From the NCBI GenBank assembly GCA_905221605.1, contig CAJNDS010002424.1, positions 893,709 to 957,708 of the forward strand: 64,000 nucleotides of DNA, written 5' to 3'. The position numbers and the translations under genes are program-made. The notes below the pieces were generated by a model. That model had not been told where the DNA came from and did no database searches. It was given only the letters and a program-made list of their open reading frames with translations. Positions 1 to 32,391 of this stretch are shown piece by piece; position 1 is the stretch's first letter; each line of letters opens with the position of its first letter. Source of the stretch: Symbiodinium natans (Eukaryota > Sar > Dinophyceae > Suessiales > Symbiodiniaceae).

Positions 1-535
1 GTTGATATGTGGGTTTCGGGGTTTTGGGGTTCGGGTTTCGGGTTTCTCGCTGCACCGCGGCAGTAGGTTCCATGCCAGCGATGGCGCCACGATGTACCCA
101 AGGGGGGGGGTGAGGGGGCGGCATATCTCGCGGCCAGAAAGGGTGGGTGGTTTACGCTTCCCGCCCCCTGCTTACGCAGGCAACTTTTCTCCTTTTAGGG
201 TTTCGGGCGAATGCGCTAGACTACATTCCCACATTCCATCCCCACCCTCTCAATGGAGAGGGTTAAGTAGGCTTTAGTAGAAGGCGTAGAAGGGTTTAGT
301 AGAGTAGGGTTTAGTAGAGGGTTTAGTGGTCATGAACGGTTGGCAGGGCGTCGGGGTTATAAGGTGTATGGCGCAGAGCTCTGACAGGGTGTGAGGCTTT
401 GTGCGTTGATTGCTTGGTAAGTAGGGACTGCCCAAACTCCGAGCTGAACGTGCTACAAGGAACAATGTAGTGATGACCCTGAACCCCATGACCCAAGTCC
501 TTTCGACCCTAGACCCTCAACCTTAAACCCGAAAG
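1..535. other. Degenerate TTTAGGG-type intron or 5' flank of chlP
   Basis: Mostly degenerate TTTAGGG/GGGTTTAGTAG-like sequence with no convincing exon. A short ATG-containing stretch near 72-95 could be the first codons of the ChlP leader, but nothing confirms it. The exon starting at 536 is internal (no Met), so the true start codon is here or left of the window. Confidence 0.4.
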
Positions 536-3500
536 CTACGCCCTGAAGCCGTCCCAGGCGAAGGGAGCTCTGGGCGTCGCCGCCGTGGGCGCGGCCGTGG
601 CCGTGGGTACCCGCCGCAAGCACCGCTCCGCGCTGGCAGGTGGACGATGGAGGGTTTAGGGTTTAGGGTTTGGGGTTTAGGGTTTAGGGTTTGGGGATCA
701 AGGTGTTCGAAGCCAGGCAAAGACTGCAGATTCCGGGTTGTGAGAGGTGAGCGTTTTCCCTGGCAGGAAATGATGCAATTTCCGAATGTTCGACTGAGAA
801 CTAGGTCAATCCTCTTTCTTGGTAGCCCAGTGGTCCCCTTTTGCCTTTTGTTTGGTTCAAGGTTTTCTTTGCCGCAAAAAAGAACCCCAAAAGGGTACCC
901 TTGTATTGCAATATGGTTCCTGGGCTACAAAGACGAGGTCAATCCTCTTTGCAGGTGCAGCGACCGTGACCAAGCTCTCGAAGACCCGGTCTCTTGCCGA
1001 GGCGAAGGTTGTCGTGTGTGCTGGTGCGACGCTCCCAGAACCTCAGCTTCAGTAGGGTAGTTTGCACACAATACCGTTCTACAATAGCAGAGAGCTCGAA
1101 TGTTCGGATGCAGCAATGTAGGCAGTGGCGTTGACAGTTGCCGGCGGCAGCAGTAGCAGTGGTAGTTGCAGAAATGTACTATTGCGGCGGTAGTGGCAAA
1201 AGACATGGTCGTCCTTCCCTGCAGAATACGTCCTTCAGACATCTGACGGCTCTTGAGAAGAAGTTTTCGAGCTACGCCGAAATGCTGGAGAATCTCAGGA
1301 GGGCCGCAAGCTGCGCGTGGCGGTGGTCGGCGGTGGCCCGGCTGGGGCCAGCACAGCGGATGCCCTGGCGAAGGCGCCCAGATGCTTCGCGGGAAGTCCC
1401 TGCTTAAGACGATGGGCTCAGTCCTCGGACTATTGTAGTGCTCTTACGCATGTTTCACTTCTTTTTCATTCTTGGTATTCTTCTGCATCTTGAGATTCTT
1501 GTCACATTTGCTACATGTACTCTTGCTATTCCTGCTGTTCTTGTCATCATCCCAAACTCCATCGGAAGGAGGGCGTCGAGACCTACCTCATCGAGAGGAA
1601 GCTGGACAACTGCAAGCCCTGCGGCGGAGCCATCCCCCTCTGCATGATCGACGAGCCCCTGTAGCAGCTTAAGCTTAGGGGGCTTCGCACTTCTAGATGT
1701 CAGTCTGAGTTGCCCCCTTTAAACCAAACAGTGTACACTTCTTATGCCTAGGCTACTCTCCCTAAACCCTAAACCGTAAATCCTAAAACCTATAAGTCTA
1801 CAACCGTGTACGCGAGGAGTTTAGGGTAGCGGGCTCTTCGGCCAAGAAAGACCCACCTTCGGCTCCCGAGGAGTTTGGCCTCCCCAAGGACATCGTAGAC
1901 CGCCAGGCCTCCCACAAAGGACGTCTCAGCAGAAGGGGATAAGGGAGGGTTAGGGTTTGGGGTTTGGGGTTTCGGGTTTAGGGTTTTGGGGGTTTATGTT
2001 TAGGGCTACCCTGATATGCCCCAGAATACCAATTTCCTGACTATAGGAACCTCCCGAGCTCACTGCTGTTCTCCCTTATGATGCAAGTCAGTGGGCCACT
2101 CTAGGCCCTTTAGGGGGCCCAAGAAACCTGAATCCTGAGCCCTAAGCCCTAAACCCCAAACCCTAAAACCTAGAATACCTCAAGACCTCAAAACCCTTTA
2201 AAAACCCTTTCAAGCCCTTTGAAATCCCAAAACCCAAACCCTAACCTAGAATACCTAAAGACTCTAAGCCCTTAAACCCCTTTTAAAACCCTAAACCCTA
2301 AATCCTAATTGACAGGTTCGCAAGATGACCATGATCTCTCCCACGAACAAGGAGGCCCGCTAGGCTTTTTTTTTTCATGGTTTTTCGGGCTGTAGGTTTT
2401 TCTTCGTGTGCGTGGAAGACCTGTAGGTCCTTTTGTCCTTTTCCTGTTTTGTTTGCTTTTCCATGCGTATGAGAAAACTGCCTGTTTTGGAGTTTTGGGT
2501 GTTAGGGGGAGGGCTAAGAGCCTGGGCTGGACAGGACCTCGGTACGGCGTGGCTGTGAATCCGGCTTTTTTATTTCCATTGGGGCTGACTTTGTTTCATC
2601 GGGATGGTTCGATAATAAGGGGTCCAATCAAGTACAATCGCTACATACAGGGAGCCCTAGATTTAGAACAGGCCGCCCCTGCTGGGAAGCGTCCGCATCA
2701 TGCTTGGCCCCAAGACACAAAACACCAACCCCAAGCCCTGCACTATTTAGACCCTTCACGCTAACCCTCAACCCTAAACCCTGAACCCCAAGACCCTAAA
2801 TCCTCACCCTAGACCCCAAACTATTCCACCCTTCCCCTTAACCCTCAACCCTAAACCCCAAGACCCAAAACCCTGAAAACACACAGGTCCAGATTGGTCA
2901 GACCCTCAAGGACGACGAGTTCATTGGGATGGTGCGCCGCGAGGTCGCTCCTCTTCGGAGTGGTTGAGTATGTACAATGTATTGGGATGTTCCTTTCGGG
3001 ATTTTATAGTACCCCTTATAGGGATCATAATTAAGGGGGTACTAGAATCCCGATGAAGGACTGTTTTTGTGTAAGGGGGAACATCCCAAACAATATACAT
3101 CGTGCATATGTTGGTGCGTGCTCTAGATTAGGTTCCCTTTGTGGGCACCCAAAAAAGGAGGGGCCACCGTTGCTAAGGACCCCAGAAAGGGACCATAGTT
3201 TAGAGACATCACCAGGTAGGTTTCATGCTAGTGTTTTGGCTTTTTCCTACCTTCCCTGTGCAGGTGCTTGATGACTTCCTGCGCCAGAGGGCCAAGCAGA
3301 ACGGCGCCACGCTGATCAATGGCCTTTTCATGGGCATGACGATCCCCCAGAGCAAGGCAAGGGCTGCTTGGGCGACAGAGTGAGCCAGTCTCCTCCCAAA
3401 ATCGGAGAGCAGACAAACCCTTAAACCCTTAAACCCTTAACCCCTGAAAACCCTCAAACCCTTAAACCCTTAAAACCCTTAAAACCCTTCAAACCCTTAA

Positions 3501-5070
3501 AAAACCTTAAAGCCCTTCAAACCCTTAAACCCTTAAACCCTTAAAACCCTTCAAACCCTTAAACCCTTAAAACCCTTAAAACCCTTAAACCCTTAAACCC
3601 CTTCAGGATGAGCCTTACGTGCTGACCTACAACGACTACGCCGAGGAAGCCGGCAGCGCTCGCGGCCGGGCTGAAGAAGAGTTCCCCACATTAGGGTTTA
3701 GGGTTTAGGGTTTCGGGTTTAGGGTTTAGGGTTTAGGGTTTGGGCCTCAGAAACACAGCCTGGAAAGTGGAACTTCGTACTTCTGCACGGTGTGGGTTTA
3801 CGATACCAGGGGGTACCTTGTTGGGGTCCTTATTATAGAAGGGGATTCTACTATTTGGGGGTCCTATATCAGGGGTCCCCTATTTTCGTAAATCCTCTGG
3901 GTTGTTGCGAAGGGAGATGCTACTACTGTTTGTTCAGAAGTTCCACTTGTACTGCAAATCTCCGGGTCGTAAGAGCTGAGCTTTTCAGGCAAAGGCGAGA
4001 AGAAGACCCTTGAAGTGGACGTGCCTCGGCTATGGGTTTAGGCGTTCAACAACCTTCACAGTCCTACACTCAAGGAACTATGGGTGGGACGCTTCTAAGG
4101 GACCTTAGCGGTTCTTTGGGGCTTATTTAGGGGCTATTTAGATATACAGGGACTATATAAGGTAGGTTTAAGGGTTATCTATGGGAATAAGATTAAGGGT
4201 TTCTTCTAGCGGTCCCTCCTTATACCCCTCAATACACGAAGTTTTTCCCAGCTTCCCCGGGCCTTTTTCCCACCACCTGAGGTGGTTGTCGGAGCAGATG
4301 GCGCCAACAGCCGGGTGGCCAAAGACATTGAAGCCGGGGATTACGAGTACGCCATCGCGTTCCAGGAGCGCATGCGCATTCCGGAAGAGAAGATGGACTA
4401 CTACAAGGACCGCGCCGAGATGTATGTGGGTGATGACGTCTCCCCGGACTTCTACGCCTGGGTCTTCCCCAAGTGCGACCACGTCGCCGTGGGCACCGGC
4501 ACTGTCATCGACAAGAAGGGCATCCAGAGGTACCAGCAAGGCATCCGTGATCGCGCGGCCGTGCGCATCGACGGTGGCGAGATCATTCGCGTCGAGGCGC
4601 ATCCCATCCCTGAGCACCCGCGCCCATGGCGCGTGAAGGACAGGGCAATTTTGGTGGGTGACGCCGCCGGCTACGTGACCAAGTGCTCTGGTGAGGGCAT
4701 CTACTTTGCTGCCAAGAGCGGTCGTATGTGTGCGGAGACCATCGCCAAGAGCTCGAAGCAGGGTGTGCGCATGATCGATGAGGCTGACCTCATGGAGCAC
4801 ATCCGCGAATGGGATTCGAAGTACGGCCCCACCTACTTGGTTTTGGACCTGCTTCAGAAGGTCTTCTACACGAGTGATGCTGCCCGTGAGAGCTTCGTGG
4901 AGCTCTGTGAGGAGGAGTACGTGCAGAAGGTGACCTTCGACTCCTACTTGTACAAGACAGTGCAGGGCAATGACCCCGTGGGTGATCTCAAGCTCGGCTG
5001 GAAGACCCTCAGCTCCCTCTACAAGTTCAACAACCAGAAGCAGCCCGACCCCATGCGCACCCTTGTGTGA
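536..5070 (+). CDS. chlP: Geranylgeranyl diphosphate / geranylgeranyl-chlorophyll reductase (ChlP), plastid-targeted, 11 exons, 5' end incomplete
   Basis: ChlP reduces the geranylgeranyl chain to phytyl for chlorophyll, tocopherol and phylloquinone synthesis, using NADPH in the plastid. Exons I read: 536-639, 955-1007, 1299-1373, 1569-1655, 1871-1906, 2316-2354, 2887-2943, 3264-3356, 3607-3652, 3989-4020, 4282-5070 (TGA); about 470 codons in total. The first two give an Ala/Val-rich leader ([12 protein letters not shown]) like a transit peptide. Exon 3 holds the FAD-binding [12 protein letters not shown], exon 4 the [10 protein letters not shown] motif, exons 6-8 MISPTN, IGQTLK and EFIGMVRRE, and exon 11 [52 protein letters not shown] and TFDSYLYK, all family hallmarks. 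Most introns are phase 0; those after exons 3, 5, 6, 8 and 9 start with GC. The exon 4 donor at about 1655 is unclear. Introns contain TTTAGGG/CCCTAAA arrays and introner-like elements. Family identity is very secure; individual splice sites are inferred. Confidence 0.93.
818..935. mobile_element. Introner-like inverted-repeat element, family I, copy 1
   Basis: Ends are GTAGCCCAGTGG and CCTGGGCTAC (inverted). It lies inside the first readable chlP intron. The 15-base AGGTCAATCCTCTTT occurs directly on both sides (803-817 and 936-950), like a long target duplication. The related copy at 59235-59352 forms an entire intron of the transporter gene. Confidence 0.7.
2982..3089. mobile_element. Introner-like inverted-repeat element, family A, copy 1
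   Basis: It begins TTGGGATGTTCC and ends GGGGGAACATCCCAA. The interior has paired GGGATTTTATAGTACCCC and GGGGGTACTAGAATCCC blocks. The whole element can fold into a hairpin. It sits in the chlP intron 2944-3263. Other copies are at 14024, 48884 and 49629, with a decayed one at 19157. Confidence 0.75.
3417..3606 (+). repeat. CCCTTAAA 8-bp variant telomere-like array
   Basis: Array of CCCTTAAA/CCCTTCAA units filling the 3' part of the chlP intron up to the acceptor at 3606. It is an 8-base version of the CCCTAAA unit used elsewhere. Confidence 0.85.
3793..3896. mobile_element. Introner-like inverted-repeat element, family C, copy 1
   Basis: Ends are GGGTTTACGA and TCGTAAATCC (inverted), with internal GGTACC, GGGGTCCTTATTATA and ACTATTTGGGGGTCC blocks. 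It lies in the chlP intron 3653-3988. Related copies occur near 8705, 18756, 31437, 46894, 49282 and 61463, in both orientations. Confidence 0.7.
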
Positions 5071-6450
5071 GCCCTCCTCGCGGCCGCAAGTCGCTCTGAG
5101 TCGTTTTTTTTGTACCCGGGGGGAAGGGAAGGCGAGAGCAGAGGGCACCAGGTGCCCACAGTCAAGTAGGCAGACACTGGACTCATTGTACCATCGGCGA
5201 AAAACCTGAAGCCGAAGACTAGGAGCTACAGACGCTTTCCTTCCTTCTCTTCTCACCCGGATTGCTAGGCTACCCAGTCCCAGGCCGTTCACAGCTGCGT
5301 AGCTACCCTGGGAACTGCGTGTTTGAACCCTCCGCCGACTGAAAAGCAGCCGGGGCTGACCTGTGTCGGCCTCGACTTCTCAGTTCTCACATAAGCTCGG
5401 CGAACAAAGCCCTGACTTGTCGTCAGCATTGTCGTTCTGTGGTTTTGAGATGCGTCGACTCGGTGGCTGAAGACGTCCCACGCGCTGCCGGGGTGCGTCT
5501 GGAGTTTTGACTAGCGCCTACTACGGCAGGGAGCCCGAATGGAAAGAATCTGGTTAGAGGTATGTAGAGCTATGGGAGGGACCGTTTCAGATTTGCTGCC
5601 TTGTGTGCTCCTTGCAGACCTGCCCCAGTGCCAGTCGCGTGTTTCACAAAAAATCTCTGCGTCCTCTGCATGTCTCTGTATCTCGTGCATCAGGTATCGA
5701 CTAGAAGCTACAGCTGAACCGGTTTCAAGGTACAGCCCATAGTATTGCAATGACCGATAATCCCCAAAGCAACGGTGCTTTGGCAACATCTCCCACCTCA
5801 GGTGTCTAAAGGCTTAGTACGCGGACTGTGACTTCATGTCTTTCGGAACTTTGCACGTCCCTGAAAGTCGAGGAAGAGCCAGGTGGTGAGTTCCTAGCTC
5901 CAGGGTTTGTGGTTGACCCTATCCGTCTGAAGTGCAAGTTGCCTGACATCCCAGGGTAGAGCTCGTCCTCCACAGCCCTGAGCCGTCAGCCCTAAACCCA
6001 CATCAACCCAAAGCCCCTGAACCGCCATGGCACAGGAAATGTGGCCGCCCGCCAGGTGGGTATGGGCTGTGCGCGATGGGGCCATGATGCCAGAAATTCT
6101 CCAATCCCCCAACCCTGAACCCTCTAACCCGAACTCTGAACCCTAAACCCTAAACCCTAAAGCCCTAAACCCTAAACCATAACCCTACGTATGATACTCG
6201 GACCCCCAAAAAGGGACCATCATGCGGAGAACTGCGCACCTCCCAGGCTTTGCCTTCAGGCCGAAGGCGTGATAGCTAAGTATGAGGCCACATACTAACA
6301 TTAATAAAGACAAAAAGAATGATAATAAGAATGATCATCAGAACAATAATGAAAATAATAGTAATCATAATCATAATCATAGTGAAACAAAAAATAAGAA
6401 GAACAATCGTAAAGATAATAGTAATGACACTAGTACTAAGACAGAATACC
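5071..6450. other. 3' flank of chlP and intergenic spacer
   Basis: No AATAAA signal is obvious. ORFs on both strands at 5511-5789 lack family features and I do not call them. CCCTAAA repeats lie at 6112-6185. A short ATG segment at 6026-6056 (MAQEMWPPAR) ends at an AG|GTGGGT donor-like site after CCCTAAA-type sequence and could be a first exon, but no continuation is secure. From about 6295 the sequence becomes AT-rich ahead of the CTA array. Confidence 0.4.
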
Positions 6451-6457
6451 AATAGTA

Positions 6458-6458
6458 A

Positions 6459-6549
<91 letters not shown>

Positions 6550-6573
6550 GCTACTACTACTACTACTACTACT
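6458..6573 (+). repeat. (CTA)n trinucleotide microsatellite
   Basis: Almost pure CTA repeat with one TGCTAC interruption near 6548, followed by ATA-rich sequence. It generates artefactual poly-Thr, poly-Val and poly-Ser ORFs on both strands. Similar arrays are at 28829 and 61800. Confidence 0.97.
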
Positions 6574-6954
6574 AATAATAATAATGATAATAATAATATT
6601 AAGTATGCTCTGAAGTTTTCCAGGGTCCGAGCCATGGCAAGTCAAGAATGCAGCTTACAGGTCCTCCTGTGCCGCGTCTACGGCGTGTTTGGCGGTCGCC
6701 AGGCATGCCTTTCGTGTGAGCGGCCGGCATTGGCGGGTAATACTGTGGACCTGCTGTATCACAACTATCCCAGCGATGCAGAAAGTAAAACAAGCTGGGG
6801 GACGTGACTCAGAGCAATCAGCATGTCGTCCTTGTCCAGGTTGATCTTCGCTCCTGCGACTGCGCTGCGTGCGCAATGGCCCAAGTGCTGGCTCAGACTT
6901 AAAGGCTTGTCTGACTGCTCAGGGTCTGCAGTGTCTGCAGGTTTGTGAAACCGC

Positions 6955-7021
6955 TCTCGCGCTCGCTCTGGCTCTCGCTCTCGCTCTCGCTCACTCTCTC
7001 TCTCTCTCTCTCGCTCTCTCG

Positions 7022-7060
<39 letters not shown>
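6955..7060 (+). repeat. (CT)n/CTCG microsatellite
   Basis: CT dinucleotide repeats with CTCGCT interruptions, ending at ATGGCACACC. The ORFs here (Leu/Ser or Arg/Glu repeats) are artefacts. Confidence 0.95.
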
Positions 7061-7564
7061 GGCACACCTGCCAGCCGTCCCTCCTTCGAGCAAGCAGTTG
7101 CGTAGGCTGTCCGCTGCGTTTCGCTCGAATTGGACCTTTTTGCTCGTTGCAACCACCCAGGCGCAAGGCGCAGGGGTGAAGTTCATCAGCCGACGTAGCC
7201 GGGGGCCTCGGGGAGCTCACTCGTAAACATTCCCAGCCCCCACATGCACTGAGTGGGTCCACTGCGCTGTTCATCAGAATTCAACGGGGCTCTGCAGATT
7301 CGGTGGATTCCTTCACATTCATCGAGCAACTCTTCAGACGCTGAGTCCAATCGAAGAAGCGCCAAGAATGCATGCAAATCTCTGCTAGTTGCTTGCTCAG
7401 GCAGGAGCGGCTGTAGCCGCACAGAGCAAATACTCAAGGGCCCCTCACAGACAAGCTGGCCGGCACAACTTCATTCCATTCGAAGCGGTCGCACTTGAAA
7501 ACCGCGAGGTGTTCGTGGCCGCTGATCCCGCAATCTAGGCAGTGTTGGCAAACCATCCCTCTGC

Positions 7565-7748
7565 CCTCAACCCTAAACCCGAAACCCTTGTCGTTGACAA
7601 GAGCAACACCGACCCTAAACCCTGAGCCCTAAACCCTAAACTCTAAACCCCAAACCCCAAACCCTAAACCCTAAACCCTAAACATCCCTAAACCCTAAAC
7701 CCCAAACCCTATAAACCCTAAACCCTAAACCCTAAACCCTATAACCCA
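7565..7748 (+). repeat. CCCTAAA telomere-like array upstream of a first exon
   Basis: Imperfect CCCTAAA/CCCTAAAC array directly before the ATG at 7754. It is in the orientation seen just before exons across this window. Confidence 0.9.
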
Positions 7749-7753
7749 AAGCC

Positions 7754-10118
7754 ATGGCTGCCGTGCTGACGGGCAGCTTCCGCCCTGCGGCCCCGTCTCG
7801 CCCTCGAAGCGGGCAGCATCTTCTGGAAAGGCCGGGCCAAGATGGTTTAGGGTGTTTATGCCCTAGTGGGTTTAGGGTTTAGGGTTTAGGGTTATACAAG
7901 ACCTATATTGGTGAGAAGCCCTCTGAGGTTGAGGGGTTTTGAGGTTTCAGAGTTTTGAAACGTTCTCGGGTTTAGGATTTAGAGAGGTTTAGGATGACAA
8001 GAGCAGCCTCTCATTGCCACCAGTAACTATTCCACCCCTGGTGGGCTGCGCGCCAGCGAAGTTTACCCCAAGAAATCTTGGCCAACAGCTGCTTGGGCAG
8101 TCTTTGTACAGGTGAGCATGTGTAGACCTCAAGCCCTAATCTTAAACCCTCAACCCTGAACCCTAAACCCTAAACCCTAAGCCCTTGGTAAAGCCCCATG
8201 ACAGCTGCTTCCCTTGCAAGGCCAGCTTTCAATGCCCGGCCTGGCCACAGTAGAGTCGGAGTGGCGGTTGCAGCGGAGGCTGAGAAAGGGTTCAGGGTTT
8301 AGGGTTATGGTTAGGGTTTAGGGTTTAGGGTTTAGGGTCTAGGGTTTAGGGTTTAGGGTCAAGTCCCACATTGCGGTACATCCAAGCAAGAAAGGCAGCC
8401 GCACCAGTGAGACAAGGCTTAAGATAGGCGCTCCCGTCCAGCCAGTTTTATGCAGGCTTCTGCCCCTAAACCCTAAACCCTAAACCCTAAACCCTAAACC
8501 CTAAACCCTACACCCTACACCCTAAACCCTAAACCCTAAACCCTAAACCCTAAACCCTAAACCCTAAACCCTAAACCCTATAACCCTATAAACCCTAACC
8601 CTAAACCCTAAAAGTTGAGATTGCTTGGAGGACATCCTCGCTAAGCCATCGTCGAATTCCCACTTTCAGCCGGGTGTCTTCTGCCTTCCCAGCAGCTAAA
8701 CATGCGGCTTTACGAAAACAAGGACCCCTACTATAAACTCCCAAATGGTACGATTCCCTTACAATAAGCCCCCCAAGAAGAAACCCCGAACTTCGGAAAC
8801 CCCTACATGTTCTTGGCCTCCTTGTGTTCCCGTATTTCCCGTGACGCAGTCGGCTGCGCTGGCGGCTGCTGCCGCACTGCGTCGGCCGCGCCGGAAGGCC
8901 GTTGCGCCATGGGCGGTCTCGAAGGGTTGCCCTGAGAGACTTTGATCCTCAATCCTTCTTTCTGGACGGACCAGAAGTTGAAAGAGCCTCTCAGTTTCGA
9001 GGATTCCAGGGGGTCCAGAGTGGGGTTTTGGCTTTGAGAGTTCAGGGTCAGGTCATGCATGGCACGCATTCGCTCTTGCCACCGCCCAAGAGACAATTGG
9101 CCCCTATACACCCGATCTACTCTCCAAAACCCAAGTTGCCAACTCTGAATCCCTCATTCCCGGGCCCTGGAGGGGCCGGACGGTCCTCGGACTCTACGGT
9201 GTCTGGGACTCCGGCCTCACATCCCCAAAGCCTGAACGCAAAACGGCCCAGAACCATACTCCCGAAGGATAGGAACGAACCACTTCCAAGCCCTGAAAGG
9301 CGAGGTTTGCCTTGAAACCCTTCATCTTGCAAAGTTTGGGGCTTTCAGCGTTCAAGGTCCAAGGTTTTTTCGGGAAGCTCAGTTCTCGCATTCTCGCGTT
9401 TCACCTCTGCCCGACAGGTCTTGCTCGGCCTTGGGGGTGTCGCGGCTGCCCCTGCGGCTGTGGCGGTTGCCAAGTCGCCTTCTGAGCTGGCGAGGCCTGG
9501 GAAGAAGCTCAGTGAGAGTATCAAGACTAAACCCTAAACCCCTAAACCCCTAAACCCCTAAACCCCTAAACCCCTAAACCCCTAAACCCCTAAACCCCTA
9601 AACCCCTAAACCCCTAAACCCCCTAAACCCCTAAACCCCTAAACCCCTAACCCCCTAAACCCCTGAACCCTAAACACGGAACCCTAAAATCCCCCTAGAC
9701 ACCACAAAGCCCCTATCTGTGAACTGTGTGAACCCTCAACCTTAAAGCCTAAACCCGAAAGGGCTTAGGAAAGGGGGTTGGAGTGTACAGGGCTTCTCTC
9801 TCCTTTCTGTGGAGGGAGTACATCCAGAATAAGAATCCCAAGTGCTGACTCAGACTGATGAAGGTATGGGGCTAAGAGTTTAGGCTTCGGGTTTTGGGTA
9901 AGAAGTCTAACTCAACTGCTGACTAGAAATGCGCGGAGCTCGCAGAACGCGCAGGAAAACCGAAGTCTTTGCCGGCGAAGTCATGAAGAGCCCACTGGAC
10001 AGGGCTTGCTTGTCGGTGTAGTCCTTCATGGCAGCTGATAGGAAATGTCGGAATAGCGAGTTGGCAGGCGAACCACAGCCGTCACAACAATTGCTGCCGT
10101 TCGTTCACCCAAGATGAC

Positions 10119-10150
<32 letters not shown>

Positions 10151-10267
10151 TTATCCGTCTTTCTACTGTCTATCTCTCCCTCTGACCGTCTATCTCTCCC
10201 TCTGACCGTGGCTAGCAAGACCCAGCTGATGCTCATGATGCTCAAGCCCGAAATCGCTACCCCATAA
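7754..10267 (+). CDS. Putative plastid/thylakoid-targeted protein, multi-exon, function unknown
   Basis: I do not recognise the mature protein. Candidate exons: 7754-7830 (ATG; MAAVLTGSFRPAAPSRP, GC donor), 8221-8289 (in frame; RVGVAVAAEAEK), about 8364-8420, 8850-8934 (SAALAAAAALRRPRRKAVAP), 9418-9511 (LLGLGGVAAAPAAVAVA, then SPSELARPGKKL; GTGAGA donor) and 10216-10267 (QLMLMMLKPEIATP, TAA). The first junction keeps frame: phase 2 into AG|G. The Ala/Arg-rich start followed by a hydrophobic segment ending in Ala-rich residues resembles a bipartite plastid-then-thylakoid-lumen leader. Introns carry TTTAGGG after exons and CCCTAAA before them, plus a family C element at 8705. Exons in the middle may be missing, and two neighbouring genes cannot be excluded. 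Confidence 0.45.
8466..8611 (+). repeat. CCCTAAA telomere-type array
   Basis: About twenty near-perfect CCCTAAA units with a few CCCTACA and CCCTATAA variants, inside an intron of the putative plastid-targeted gene. Confidence 0.97.
8705..8802. mobile_element. Introner-like element, family C, copy 2
   Basis: It begins GGCTTTACGAAAACAAGG and ends CTTCGGAAACCCC. The interior has CTCCCAAATGGTACGATTCC and ACAATAAG, matching the family C order. It lies upstream of the exon at 8850. Confidence 0.55.
9531..9670 (+). repeat. CCCCTAAA 8-bp variant array
   Basis: Homogeneous CCCCTAAA units, distinct from the 7-base unit at 8466, just after the exon ending at 9511. Confidence 0.95.
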
Positions 10268-10364
10268 TACTATAACCCCCGGCACCCAGCCGCAGGGTTG
10301 ACCCTAAACCCTAAACCCCCCCTAAACCCTGTGTTTTTATTGATCCTGCCCCCAGGTGGTCTCA

Positions 10365-10822
10365 CCGCGCGCACCGTTGCGGTCGGCAACCTAAGTGGCC
10401 CCCCAGAAGAGGCCTGAAGAGGCCACGAGAGGCCGGAATTCGCGCGAAACCACAGCGGGAGCATCGAAATGCAACGGAATTCGCGCGAAACCACAGCGGG
10501 AGCATGCGGGAGCGTCGAAACCGAGGACCCGTCCCACCGCGCGCGCCGTTGCGGTCGGCAACCTAAGTAGCCCCCCCAGAAGAGGCCTGAAGAGGCCACG
10601 AGAGGCCGGAATTCGCGCAAAACCACAGCGGGAGCATCGAAATGCAACGGAATTCGCGCGAAACCACAGCGAGCATCGAAATGCAACGGAATTCGCGCGA
10701 AACCACAGCGGGAGCGTCGAAACCAAGGCCCCGTCTCACCGCGCGCTCCGTTGCGGTCGGCAACCTAACTGGCCCCCCAGCAGCGGGAGCATCGAAATGC
10801 AACGGAATTCGCGCGAAACCAT
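10365..10822 (+). repeat. Compound GC-rich minisatellite, about 40 bp inside about 170-200 bp units
   Basis: GGAATTCGCGC(G/A)AAACCA begins six sub-repeats at about 10436, 10478, 10608, 10649, 10688 and 10805, most followed by CAGCGGGAGCATCGAAATGC. A second module, CCGTTGCGGTCGGCAACCTA, occurs near 10372, 10545 and 10751, giving a higher-order period. ORFs run through it on both strands, but the coding look comes from the repeat. It lies between the plastid-targeted gene and the first recognised peptidase exon. Confidence 0.85.
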
Positions 10823-10857
10823 GCTTGGCCCGGCTGTCCCTAGCTTCCCCTGCCCAG

Positions 10858-32261
<21,404 letters not shown>

Positions 32262-32285
32262 GCAAGGTGTGAAGCAGCTTTTCTG

Positions 32286-32391
32286 GGGGGCCTTAGGAGT
32301 TAGAACAGGGTTTTGGGGGGTTACTGTAGTATATTTATAATTTATATAGGGGCCATAAAGGAAGATTATTCGGAATTGTTCCGACTCCTAC
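32286..32391 (+). mobile_element. Introner-like element, family E, copy 2
   Basis: GGGGGGCCTTAGGAGTTAGA, ACAGGGTTTTGGGGGGTTAC, TGTAGTATA, GGGGCCATAAAGGAAGATTA and TTCCGACTCCTA follow the family E order. It starts 24 bases into the 9.88-kb intron. Confidence 0.7.

Noticed and set aside
4168-5292. 374-codon ORF on the minus strand
   Set aside because: It is the complement of the last chlP exon; the + strand carries the conserved family motifs.
6276-6807. Poly-Thr, poly-Val and poly-Ser ORFs
   Set aside because: They translate a CTA microsatellite in different frames. The same applies to 28698-29115 and 61734-62222.
6765-7274. Arg/Glu-rich 169-codon ORF
   Set aside because: Its core is the CT microsatellite read on the minus strand.
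10365-10822. CRISPR-like array
   Set aside because: Repeats are contiguous and nested, spacers are not unique, and the context is a eukaryotic nuclear genome.
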